From: an uncultured Selenomonadales bacterium
GTDB lineage: Bacteria > Bacillota_C > Negativicutes > Selenomonadales > Selenomonadaceae
Length of the DNA: 10,013 bases
NCBI GenBank assembly: GCA_946407175.1
Contig: CAMJNB010000020.1
Location: 1-10,013, forward strand
Reading direction: 5' to 3'
The position numbers and the translations under genes were made by a program. The notes beneath the pieces are model-generated. The model was not told where the DNA came from and searched no databases. It saw nothing but the letters and a program-made list of their open reading frames with translations. Positions 1 through 8,002 of the stretch are shown in pieces. The number at the start of each line of letters is the position of its first letter. The first letter of the stretch is position 1.

Positions 1-2039
1 GCAAAAAAATTTGGACGCAAGGTGACACGTGGCATTGGTACAGGCGGCGGCTTGATGACGTGGAACCGGCTCAAACTGAAATTGCACGCGCCGGAAATGT
101 TGACGCCATTCGACGCCGCGCCGTTGAACCGCTGATAAAATTTTCTGCCGCCGTTGATAAAATAAAAAAATCTTCCGCACGCAAAAATAAAAGTGCCGAC
201 AAGATAAAAAATGCCGACGAAATTTTCATTGAAGGCAATACGCGCGAATTTGCAAAGACGCTGTTTGAATTTGTCGAAAGTCTTAAAATTCACGACAAGC
301 TTGTAAATTTGTCGGAGCTTGAGGAAAGTCGCGGGAACCTTGCGCCGGCAATGGAGCATTTAAAAATTTGGGACGACATTGTTAAGCTGACGGAGCAGAT
401 TGTAGATTCGGCGGACGAGGAGTTAATTTCGCTGAAAGATTTTGACTACATTGTAAATGAGGGACTTGACGCGCTGGAAATGTCGATAATCCCGCCCGGC
501 ATTGATGAAGTGACCGTCGCGCAGTTTGACCAAAACTCACTGCAAAATGCAAAGGCGATTTACGTGCTGGGTTTCGGTGAAGAAAATTTTCCGCGCAAGG
601 TAAGTGAAAAACTTTTGCTGACGGACGCGGACAGACTGCACCTTAACGACGCCGGCTTAGAAATTTCAAAAGGCGGCAATGAAAGTATGCTGGCGGAAAA
701 ATTTTTGATATATCGCGGCTTGACTTCTGCCAAAAATTTTCTGTACATATCCTATCCGCTGGCAAATGCGGAAGGCTCGGCAATGTACCCGTCGCCGCTG
801 GTTGAGCGATTCAAAACTTTGTTCGACGTGAAAATTGACTTGATTAAAATTGACGTGCTGGACAATCTCGGCACGCAAATAAATTTTGCACTCGTCGAAT
901 CCACTTCAAAACTGCAGGATAAAACTGCGCGGGAACTTTATGCGGCGAAAAATAAAATGAGCGGCTCGGTGACGCGCTTTGAAAAGTTTAATAAATGTCC
1001 CTTTCAATATTTTGCTGAATACGGCTTGAAGTTGGAACAGCGGCGCGAATATAAGCTGACGACGCCTGACGTCGGTACTATCTTGCACGAAATTTTACGG
1101 CAGTTCGGCGAAGATTTGAAAGCTGAAAATAAGCGTTGGGCTGAAGTTACGGACGACGAAATTAAAAGCCGCGTCACGAAAATTTTTGACAACATTACGC
1201 CGAAATTTAACAATGAAATTCTGCTGAGTACAAAGACGCTTGAAAATCAGCGCGCGCGTATTCAAAAAGTTGCCGTCGCGTCAATCCGTCGCCTTGTTGA
1301 ATTGGACAGCCACAGCCAATTTCACCCCAAAATTTTTGAAACGGCATTCTCAAGCCTTTCAAATACGCACTTGGTTTACAAACTTGACGAAACTCAAAGG
1401 GAGCTTTTCGGCAAGATTGACAGGATTGACTTCAGTGAAGACGGCAGACATTTTTTGATAATCGACTACAAGACAGGGCAGGCGTATCTTAATTTGTGGG
1501 AAATTTATCTCGGCATTAACCTGCAACTTTTAACCTACCTCATGGTTACGAATAATATTGAGGACGTAGGTAAACGTATGCCCGCCGCGATGCTTTACTA
1601 CTTTTTGAAATATCCCGTGAAAACCGGCAATTCCGTTGAAGACGCCGAAAATAAAATTGACAACGATTTAAAAATGTCCGGCTACATTCTTGCCGATAAA
1701 GAAGTTGTACTAGAAATTGACAGCACGCTGAAAACTTTGAAAGTAAAATTTAACAAGAACGACAGTTTTAGTGCAACGTCGCTTAAAACTACCTTGAAAG
1801 ACGCGGACACTTTTAAACTGCTGATGAACTACGCGGAAGAATGTTTGAAGGCGACCGGCAAAAAAATTTTAAGCGGCAATATCGCGGCGGACCCCGTGAA
1901 AACGAAAACTCAAGACGCCTGTAAATACTGCGCGTACTATGAAGTTTGTCGCCTTGACATAAGGTTTGACGTTAAAGTTAGGACGCCGCTTGATGACAAC
2001 GCGATTTTAGAAAATATGCGTAATGGAATTAAGAATTAA
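1..2039 (+). CDS. addB: AddB, ATP-dependent helicase/nuclease subunit B (5'-truncated by window edge)
   Basis: AddB is the second subunit of AddAB, the Firmicute counterpart of RecBCD, which resects double-strand breaks to Chi and loads RecA; AddB carries one nuclease domain and an iron-sulfur cluster that pins it to DNA. The frame is open from base 3 without a stop, so the gene begins upstream; the in-frame GTG at 60 is internal. The 678 visible codons are about 58% of a usual AddB (about 1150 aa). Numbering from base 3: a helicase-like segment (GFGEENFP, about 190), then the RecB-family nuclease: first cluster Cys332 (KCPFQYF), His362 (GTILHEIL), Asp473 (GKIDRID), Asp488 and Lys490 (IIDYKTG), Gln508-x3-Tyr512, and the last three cluster cysteines 640, 643 and 649 (C-x2-C-x5-C). 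All are intact, so the nuclease should be active. A Lys/Asp-rich low-complexity insert lies near residues 50-75. The usual partner addA does not follow; it could lie upstream or elsewhere. Confidence 0.93.
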   Translation, partial: KKIWTQGDTWHWYRRRLDDVEPAQTEIARAGNVDAIRRRAVEPLIKFSAAVDKIKKSSARKNKSADKIKNADEIFIEGNTREFAKTLFEFVESLKIHDKLVNLSELEESRGNLAPAMEHLKIWDDIVKLTEQIVDSADEELISLKDFDYIVNEGLDALEMSIIPPGIDEVTVAQFDQNSLQNAKAIYVLGFGEENFPRKVSEKLLLTDADRLHLNDAGLEISKGGNESMLAEKFLIYRGLTSAKNFLYISYPLANAEGSAMYPSPLVERFKTLFDVKIDLIKIDVLDNLGTQINFALVESTSKLQDKTARELYAAKNKMSGSVTRFEKFNKCPFQYFAEYGLKLEQRREYKLTTPDVGTILHEILRQFGEDLKAENKRWAEVTDDEIKSRVTKIFDNITPKFNNEILLSTKTLENQRARIQKVAVASIRRLVELDSHSQFHPKIFETAFSSLSNTHLVYKLDETQRELFGKIDRIDFSEDGRHFLIIDYKTGQAYLNLWEIYLGINLQLLTYLMVTNNIEDVGKRMPAAMLYYFLKYPVKTGNSVEDAENKIDNDLKMSGYILADKEVVLEIDSTLKTLKVKFNKNDSFSATSLKTTLKDADTFKLLMNYAEECLKATGKKILSGNIAADPVKTKTQDACKYCAYYEVCRLDIRFDVKVRTPLDDNAILENMRNGIKN

Positions 2040-2041
2040 AG

Positions 2042-2076
2042 TCTAACTGCTAAAAGCTAACGGATAAAAGCTAAAA
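2042..2076 (+). repeat. Five-unit 7-bp repeat array (GCTAANN)
   Basis: Five consecutive heptamers, starting three bases after the addB stop: TCTAACT, GCTAAAA, GCTAACG, GATAAAA, GCTAAAA. The phase is exact over 35 bp, and positions 4-5 (AA of the TAA core) are invariant. The same unit recurs at 8747-8820 and at the right edge of the window. It overlaps the left arm of the addB terminator by two bases. Function unknown; it belongs to the general class of short tandemly repeated repetitive sequences found between bacterial genes. Confidence 0.75.
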
Positions 2077-2110
2077 AAGGCGCGGGAAAAAATTCCTACG
2101 CCTTTTAAAT
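2075..2110 (+). terminator. Intrinsic terminator of addB (possibly bidirectional)
   Basis: Inverted repeat AAAAGGCG (2075-2082) with CGCCTTTT (2099-2106), enclosing a second stem GGAA/TTCC (2085-2088 with 2093-2096) and a four-A loop; a two-base internal loop separates the two stems. The T-run 2103-2106 plus the following AAATTT serves the plus strand, 36 bases after the addB stop. The A-run at 2073-2078 would give a U-tract on the minus strand too, so it may also stop transcripts arriving from the giant gene. Confidence 0.75.
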
Positions 2111-2116
2111 TTGCAC

Positions 2117-2148
2117 AAAAAAATGGAGTCCCTTTTTAAAGGAACTCC
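2117..2148 (-). terminator. Intrinsic terminator of the giant minus-strand gene
   Basis: On the minus strand the 11-bp stem 2125-2148 (GGAGT and CCTTT blocks separated by one mismatch, two-base apical gap) is followed directly by A and seven Ts (complement of the A-run 2117-2123). This is a canonical rho-independent terminator, 103 bases past the stop codon at 2251. With the addB terminator next to it, the two convergent units are insulated from each other. Confidence 0.85.
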
Positions 2149-2159
2149 TAAGTTTAGGT

Positions 2160-2215
2160 GGTGATTGCCGACAGCGTTACGTCGGCTGGTGCCTTACACG
2201 CTACGTGCAATCGCC
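2160..2215. repeat. Cruciform-like structured element in the 3' UTR of the giant gene
   Basis: An outer stem pairs GGTGATTGC (2160-2168) with GCAATCGCC (2207-2215): nine pairs with one G-U if read as plus-strand RNA, and one C-A mismatch if read from the minus strand. Inside are two hairpins: GCCGAC/GTCGGC (2167-2172 with 2181-2186, sharing two bases with the outer stem) and CACG/CGTG (2197-2200 with 2204-2207, three-base loop). The arrangement resembles a three-way junction or a small palindromic mobile repeat. It lies between the giant gene's stop codon and its terminator, so it is transcribed with that gene on the minus strand. Confidence 0.55.
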
Positions 2216-2250
2216 TTTATGTCGTCTGATTTATTTTGCCGCAGTGGGTA

Positions 2251-5200
2251 TTATTCCCAATGACGATTGTTGCCGCTGTTTACAGCTCTTACATCAGTCC
2301 AGCCGCCTTGACCGTTGGAAATTCTGAAGTTGGTATTGGTAGACATATTGGTAACGCCGATTTCCGTGCCGTCGGTAAGCGTGACAGTAATCTTGCTGTT
2401 GGTAATGCCGCTCTGCGTCTTCTCGAAGTCGATATCGTTAATCGTGACGTCGTAGAGCCAGATGAGATCGCCTTCGTCAACTCTGTCAATGATATCATTA
2501 CTGGAATGTCTGTTGCCGTCGCTGTCGGTGTAGCCGATATTCTTGAAGTAGAAGAAAGTTTCTTCGCCGGAACCGCCGACTAAGGTGTTGGAGGCGCCGC
2601 CGCCGCCCCACAGACTGGAGGAGGTGTTGTTGCCGCCTGCGTAAATGACATTGCTTTCTGCGGAACCTGCCAAAGTCAACTTGGTATCAGCTACTGAAGT
2701 TGCATTGATAACGCCGATACCGCCGTAAGTCTTCGTGTCGTAATTCTTGTCATTGAGCCAAATGTTGACGTTGCTGAGTTCGGACGCCACATTCAAAGTA
2801 TCTCTTGCGCGGCTTGTGTTGCCCCAGTAAATATCGGTTTCGCCGTCATAAGTGAAGGAGTTGACGCTGCTGGAAATACCGAATTTAATGTTGGTTACGG
2901 GAGCGTCGTTACTGTCGAACTGCACTCTCATAATCTTGTTGTCGCTGTTGGTGAATCCGCCGTCATCTCTTACAATGACTCTGTCTTCGCCGAGAGAAAT
3001 TTCAACCTGGTTAGCAGTTACGTTTACGCCGCTGTAGTTGTTGAAGGAACCGAGATAGAGAAGGTCTGCGCCGGACATATCGGGATCACTGCCGCTGCCT
3101 CTGTAGAAACCGAAGTTTTGAACGGTATCTCTGCCGCTGCCGAAGACCGTGCCGCCTGAAGTGCCAAAGTAGAGGTTATTACCTGCGTTTACAGTGGAGT
3201 TGCCGCCGGAAATAATTACGTCATTGCCGGCACCTGCCGCAACGTACTTGCGAGCGCCATTGTCTCTTGAGCCGTTTGCCGTAATTGTTTCATTTGCACT
3301 TGAACCCCAAACTGTAGCGCGGCTTTCATTGTGCAGATCAAGTTTCGTGACGTTGAGGAACTGATTGGTACCGAGTGACGCCGTAAATTGAGTGGTGACA
3401 TCGGGAGCTACATAGAGTCCGCCGTTTCTTTCAGCCTTGTAGTAATCGCCTACGTCTGAATTGGTCAATATCGATGCAGTCGTATTCGCCGCAATGTAGC
3501 TGAATTTGTTTGCCGTGACGCTACTGTTGCTACCTACCAAGAATCTGTACGCACCGTCAATCGTGTTCAAGCCGTTAAAGCTGATTGAAGAGTTTTCGGC
3601 ATATGCTACAACTTCTTCATTCTTCGTCTTGAAGTTGATGGTTTGAGGATCAGCAATCAACACATTGGCGCCTGCAGGGTTGTCAAAGCCTTGTGTCCAA
3701 CCTACAACACTGTTCATGCCGTTGGAAAGTACAACGCTTGCACCGTTGCTGCCGTCAGTTGAGGAAATGTTGATAACGTCATTGCCAGCGCCTGCGTCTA
3801 CATAATCGTTTGCGCCTGCATAAATCGTATCAACATAAGAAGAACCGGTAATCGTATCTGCTCTCGTTCCGTTTATGTGGGATACCATCATTGCGCCTTT
3901 GGTGAAGTTGGACGCGTCGAGGGAGCTTTCATAGTTGCCTGCCCATACGAGGAAGTTGGTGGAGGCGCTATTAGCCGCGTTTGCAATTACCGCACGTGTT
4001 GCAGATGCTTCGTCGTAGTTTTCGCTTGAACCTACGGTAATCGTTGAGCCGTCAGCTATCGCAATTCTGTTGCCGTTAAGGCTTAATTTATCAAGCGTCA
4101 AACTTGCACTTGCAGAAAGTTTCGTCGCAATGATGACGTCGCCTTCGTCAAAGTTGTAGTCGGAAATTTCAATCGCGCTTGAATCGAAGAAGTAGTCTTT
4201 GTTCGTGCCGCCTTCTACGTGGTCTGCAGGTCCCGCATAAATCGTATCTGAACCCGTGCCGCCGAACAGTGACGCAACGCCGCCCGTGCTGCCTGCATTG
4301 TGGTAAATGTAGTTGCCGCCGTTGCCGCCTTTTACAACGTTATTGCCGGTTGCCTGCGGTCCTATTGCAATAGTGCTCTGTCTTGCACTGCCCAAAATTG
4401 AATGGTTCGTTGCAAAGGTGCTGTAGTTGCTGTCCATACCAATCGCGATCAAGCTTGCGTTGCCGTTTTGTACGTCTATAACCGCCGTACGCATATCAGC
4501 GCCGTTGTAAACGCCTTCGGTGTGGTCAATCTTAATCGGGTTTGCAATGAAGGACTGCAAGGTAACATTTTTAGGATGTCCGCCGAGTGAGTCATCGCCG
4601 TAAATATTTACGCCGCCGGTAACCGCCGCCATTGTGGGACTGGTTGTATTTGCCGCCGCATAACCTGCAACCGTTGACGTCCAACTTGTTGCAAAGGATT
4701 TTGCACTGCCGTAGTCTACATTGTAGAAGTCGTCATAAGCACTTACCGTGTTGCTGATAGCGTCAACCGCCGCTTGTACGGACTCTTCACGGTCAATACG
4801 AATCTGCGCAACGCTGTAATCTTCTGCAGTAACACCGCCGTTGTTGTTTATGTACAAGTAACCGATTGAGTCATTGACTTCTACCGCCGTGTTGCCGCCT
4901 ACAATGTAGTAACCGGCACCGACCGTAACCGTTGCGTTGTTCGCCAAGCCGCTTGAAATGCTTACTATAGGCTTGTTGTCTGTTGAATTTGTAACCGCCA
5001 TTGATACTGTGGAAGTGTCAGTGGAAACGGCTTCACCTGTCAACGAAACTGCTACGTTGTTCACGTTCATCGTGTAAGGCTTAGTAGTATCACTCTGCGT
5101 TCTGTCTACGTTAGCCGCACTGAATGTTACGCCGAAAGTAGTATCCGTTGCCGAAGTTATGGTATCATTCATTCTTACGCCGGTAACACTTACTACCGCG

Positions 5201-7536
5201 TCAGAATCGTTGCTTACGATATATGCATTTCTTACTGCAGAATCGGTGGACGCTGCAATTACAACAGGCGCGTCATTTACCGTAACTGTCGCCGTGCCGC
5301 CGGAAGATACGCTGGAGTTAATATCATAGTAAACCATGCCGCCGGTTACGCTGTAGTTATCGCCGCTTACAACGTTTTGAACCGTCATGTTGTTATCGGA
5401 ACCGAGCGTAATTTGCGTACTGACATTTGCCAAATTGCTTGCCGCTTTGTAAACGGTGTATTGATCGTTTACCGTGTAAGCATTGTCGCCGGTAATTGTT
5501 GCGCCGGAATTAAGGCTCGTAATTCCCATTAAGCCGCTACCGGTCGTTGCATTTTCAAGGCTGATTCCCGCAACACCGTCGCTGTCATGCAAATGTACAC
5601 CTACGCCGTTAAATGTACCGGTCACTTCATTGGCGGTCATTGTAACTTGTACTTTTGCATCGGTGGACGCAGACGCTACCGACAAATCGGAATTGGAGCT
5701 TGAGGCAACAACTGTTGCAACAGCGCCGGTTGAATCAAACATTGCATAGCCGGGATTTGCAACCGTCCATTCCGTACCCATTACGTTCAAGCCGGAAATT
5801 GTGTCGGCATTTACCGTAACATTGTTACTTAAGCCGGAAACTCCGGAAACGGACGCGCCGCTTTGTGAACTTGTCGTAAGTACGCCGTACAAGCTGTCTG
5901 AGGACGCCCCTGCGAATGAGAAGTATTCCGAACCCAAGATAACGGTACGAGTACCCGTGCCGCCTTTAACCGTCCAAGCTGAACCTGCTTCAACGGAATT
6001 TGCAAAGGAGATAACGCCGTTTGTAATTGTTGCCGAATCGCCGTTCGCCAATACAACTGCATCCGCATTTCCTGCATTCAAAGTCTTAGCGCCGGTTGAA
6101 GAACTCAAGTTAATGGTACCGTTCGCCGTATTGATATTGGCATTACCGGATTGATCGAATACTGCCGAAATACTTGCGTCGGAAGAAATAACGTCGATAT
6201 TCCAATTGGCTACATTGGCGCCGCTTGCACTTCTCACGCTTACGTTGTGATCGTCATTCGCCGTAAGTGTTACGTTCGTGCTACTGTCGCTTAATGCTAT
6301 CGCCGCTACTTTTGTACCGTTTGAATCTGCCGTAAGGGTATCACCCTGCGCAGTGAAGACGACTCTGTCACTGCCGAGTGTCGCTTCAGTAAGACCCGTG
6401 CCGAGCGTCCAGTTTGCACCTGAAGTAAGGCTGTCTACTCTTACAATGTCACTGTTGCTTACGGTAGCCTTACCGCCTGCCGCAAGTGAGCTGATAGCGC
6501 CGCCGATTTTGCTGAATCCCGATGCCAACGAACCTGCATTTGTTGCGGCAACTGTACGAACGCTTGAATTGTCAGCCGTTACTACTGCGCCAAGTTTGCC
6601 GACGCCTTCAAGAATAGTGCCGTTGACTTGCAAAGTATCATTCGCGGTGGGAGCAGTTGCTGTTACCTTTACGCTGTTGCCTTCTTCAACCGTCGCCGAA
6701 AGAACAGAAGTAGCGTTGCTTGAAGCGGTAACCGTCACGGGAACAGTGTCATTTGTGGAAACGCCCAAGCGGTTGTACGTAAGAGCGTCACTGCCGACGA
6801 ACCAATTTTGAAGGGTGTCGATATTACCGAGATTTACTGTTGCATTTGCCGTAATGCCTACACCGCCGGATACACTTTCAAGAATGAGGTTAGTACCTGC
6901 ACCCACCGTAGCTCTTACTGCCGCACCGTTAATATCTTGATTGAAAGTGTTATTTGCAGATTGAAGTGTCACGGCTTCGCCGGAAACGCCGGACAAGCTG
7001 ACTTTGCTACTACCTGCCGTAAGCACCAAGTTGCTGTTGTTGCCGAGGTTGCCTGCTACCGTACCAATTCCGTTAAGAACGATATTATTGCTGTAAGTGC
7101 CGCTGCCGGTAATTGTCACGGGCGCCGCTACAACGGTATCATTAATGAGATTTGCCGGAACCGCATTTATCGTTGCGGCAGCAGAAGCAGCCGTATCAGT
7201 AGCTGTTGCATATGTAGCAGTTTTCTCTGTTATTGTAACTGCACCGACGGAAGTATCGGTAGTGCTGAATCCTGCATAAGCGAAGTTGTCGCTGTGTGAG
7301 TAAACAGTAACTATAGTAGGAGTTGCCGAAGGATCATCATCATCGGTTGTGGTGGTTGTCCGAGTGGTAAGAGTATCCGATACTGCCCAACCTGCATTTA
7401 CGGTAATGTTGCTGCCGTTAGCGCCGATTGTAGCGACATCAGACAGTGTAGTTGACGTAGCTACGCTGGTATTACTAACTTCAGTAGTGGCAAACGCCTG
7501 CAAATCAAAAACAAACTCTGAATTCTTAGTTGTCAT
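2251..7536 (-). CDS. Giant secreted/surface beta-strand repeat protein with RTX-like repeats (1761 aa)
   Basis: Probable exported adhesin or surface-layer-like protein; the exact role is not recognisable. The start ATG at 7536-7534 is preceded by GGAGG (7550-7546) at nine bases. The first 20 residues carry FVFDLQAFATT and no Sec signal peptide. A Thr run followed by Asp4 sits near residue 60. Residues about 30-940 are degenerate beta-strand repeats rich in S, T, N, V, A and G, with recurring turns of the form G-x-x-W/Y-[TSI]-V/L (for example near 375, 520, 587, 728 and 876). Then come RTX-like glycine/aspartate blocks: GGTGSDTIYAG (1092-), DTITGSSYVDTIYAG with GAGNDV (1227-1254), GAGNDVIISGG (1435-), VGGSGEETF (1653-). 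The C-terminus has an NDIID...EGDLIWLYDV segment (about 1680) and ends NRHWE. No cysteine occurs anywhere. These traits fit type I secretion with calcium-dependent folding, but no exporter is in the window. No SLH, LPXTG or autotransporter domain is seen. It is monocistronic, with its own promoter and terminator. Confidence 0.9.
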   Translation of the reverse strand: MTTKNSEFVFDLQAFATTEVSNTSVATSTTLSDVATIGANGSNITVNAGWAVSDTLTTRTTTTTDDDDPSATPTIVTVYSHSDNFAYAGFSTTDTSVGAVTITEKTATYATATDTAASAAATINAVPANLINDTVVAAPVTITGSGTYSNNIVLNGIGTVAGNLGNNSNLVLTAGSSKVSLSGVSGEAVTLQSANNTFNQDINGAAVRATVGAGTNLILESVSGGVGITANATVNLGNIDTLQNWFVGSDALTYNRLGVSTNDTVPVTVTASSNATSVLSATVEEGNSVKVTATAPTANDTLQVNGTILEGVGKLGAVVTADNSSVRTVAATNAGSLASGFSKIGGAISSLAAGGKATVSNSDIVRVDSLTSGANWTLGTGLTEATLGSDRVVFTAQGDTLTADSNGTKVAAIALSDSSTNVTLTANDDHNVSVRSASGANVANWNIDVISSDASISAVFDQSGNANINTANGTINLSSSTGAKTLNAGNADAVVLANGDSATITNGVISFANSVEAGSAWTVKGGTGTRTVILGSEYFSFAGASSDSLYGVLTTSSQSGASVSGVSGLSNNVTVNADTISGLNVMGTEWTVANPGYAMFDSTGAVATVVASSSNSDLSVASASTDAKVQVTMTANEVTGTFNGVGVHLHDSDGVAGISLENATTGSGLMGITSLNSGATITGDNAYTVNDQYTVYKAASNLANVSTQITLGSDNNMTVQNVVSGDNYSVTGGMVYYDINSSVSSGGTATVTVNDAPVVIAASTDSAVRNAYIVSNDSDAVVSVTGVRMNDTITSATDTTFGVTFSAANVDRTQSDTTKPYTMNVNNVAVSLTGEAVSTDTSTVSMAVTNSTDNKPIVSISSGLANNATVTVGAGYYIVGGNTAVEVNDSIGYLYINNNGGVTAEDYSVAQIRIDREESVQAAVDAISNTVSAYDDFYNVDYGSAKSFATSWTSTVAGYAAANTTSPTMAAVTGGVNIYGDDSLGGHPKNVTLQSFIANPIKIDHTEGVYNGADMRTAVIDVQNGNASLIAIGMDSNYSTFATNHSILGSARQSTIAIGPQATGNNVVKGGNGGNYIYHNAGSTGGVASLFGGTGSDTIYAGPADHVEGGTNKDYFFDSSAIEISDYNFDEGDVIIATKLSASASLTLDKLSLNGNRIAIADGSTITVGSSENYDEASATRAVIANAANSASTNFLVWAGNYESSLDASNFTKGAMMVSHINGTRADTITGSSYVDTIYAGANDYVDAGAGNDVINISSTDGSNGASVVLSNGMNSVVGWTQGFDNPAGANVLIADPQTINFKTKNEEVVAYAENSSISFNGLNTIDGAYRFLVGSNSSVTANKFSYIAANTTASILTNSDVGDYYKAERNGGLYVAPDVTTQFTASLGTNQFLNVTKLDLHNESRATVWGSSANETITANGSRDNGARKYVAAGAGNDVIISGGNSTVNAGNNLYFGTSGGTVFGSGRDTVQNFGFYRGSGSDPDMSGADLLYLGSFNNYSGVNVTANQVEISLGEDRVIVRDDGGFTNSDNKIMRVQFDSNDAPVTNIKFGISSSVNSFTYDGETDIYWGNTSRARDTLNVASELSNVNIWLNDKNYDTKTYGGIGVINATSVADTKLTLAGSAESNVIYAGGNNTSSSLWGGGGASNTLVGGSGEETFFYFKNIGYTDSDGNRHSSNDIIDRVDEGDLIWLYDVTINDIDFEKTQSGITNSKITVTLTDGTEIGVTNMSTNTNFRISNGQGGWTDVRAVNSGNNRHWE

Positions 7537-7935
7537 AAATCGATTCCTCCGAAAAGAAATTTTTTTTACTTACTTAAAAAATGCCGCGAACCGGAATGCG
7601 TAGCCATAAGCTACAGCCAGTCTATACGCGCCTTTTATAGGATCGTTGCGTCGCGACTTGCAACGATATCCGCGCATTACAAACTTTTGAGTGACGCCAG
7701 CGCTTATTCCGTACAGGAAAGCTACATTTTATATGATCAATAACCAATCACTTCCCTTTCTCGGAAAGGCATAGCGCCTATATATCATCCGATATCGACT
7801 AATGACACAATATCGGCAGTTGATTAGTAAGCGGACCACAAAAAAATTATGAGTCCTTAGACTAAACCAGGTGCGATTGATCAAGTCGCGGCTTAGTCAG
7901 TCACAGCGATTAAGACTTCCCTGTCCCCAATCAGC
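7537..7935 (-). ncRNA. Long structured 5' leader of the giant gene (about 400 nt)
   Basis: The stretch between the predicted transcription start (near 7935) and the ATG holds no convincing gene but many hairpins. They are: GACTAAGCC with GGTTTAGTC (7890-7898 with 7860-7868, nine pairs including one G-U when read on the minus strand) enclosing GCGA/TCGC; GGAC/GTCC across an AT-rich loop (7833-7856); CCGATAT/ATATCGG (7789-7795 with 7810-7816); CCTTTC/GAAAGG (7755-7769); a 10-pair stem with a two-base bulge, 7640-7671; and GTAGC/GCTAC (7600-7614). The stem AATGCG/CGCATT (7673-7678 with 7595-7600) would enclose the last two; only the base at 7600 is shared with the smaller one. It does not match the hallmark sequences of the riboswitch, tmRNA or RNase P classes I know. 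It could be a regulatory or stabilising leader, or a separate small RNA upstream of the gene. Confidence 0.5.
7546..7550 (-). promoter_or_regulatory. Ribosome binding site of the giant gene
   Basis: GGAGG on the minus strand, nine bases before the ATG at 7536. It follows an A/T-rich, apparently unpaired stretch (7551-7590), so the site should be accessible despite the hairpins upstream. Confidence 0.85.
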
Positions 7936-7941
7936 GGCTAT

Positions 7942-7969
7942 TTTATATCTAAACTTGCCTTTGTGTCAA
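7942..7969 (-). promoter_or_regulatory. Sigma70-type promoter for the giant gene
   Basis: On the minus strand: consensus -35 TTGACA (7969-7964), 16-bp spacer, -10 TATAAA (7947-7942). Predicted start is near 7935, leaving about 399 untranslated bases. It lies about 70 bases past the ung stop. A second, weaker candidate within the leader is TTGCAA (7663-7658), 18-bp spacer, TATAAA (7639-7634), which would give a leader of about 90 bases; it overlaps the 7640-7671 hairpin. Confidence 0.75.
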
Positions 7970-8002
7970 TACTTTATCGAGATTTAAAACTTTAGACTTA
8001 AA

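Noticed and set aside
1240..1458. Plus-strand frame inside addB and several minus-strand frames across 560-1213
   Set aside because: Shadows of addB, which is uninterrupted and carries the family motifs.
2236..2583. 115-codon plus-strand reading frame, and similar ones at 4179-4590, 5483-6154, 6278-7299 and 7349-7603
   Set aside because: All lie opposite the giant gene and mirror its biased GCC/GTT/AAC composition; they lack RBSs and recognisable domains.
3165..4275. Glycine-rich repeats as a possible tandem DNA repeat or CRISPR-like array
   Set aside because: The repetition is at protein level (RTX-like blocks) with diverged codons; there are no regular identical DNA units or spacers.
7537..7935. 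Leader as tmRNA, RNase P RNA, 6S RNA or a c-di-GMP riboswitch
   Set aside because: Length and stems prompted the check, but I found no tRNA-like ends, no RNase P core sequence, no long 6S-like rod and no riboswitch core.
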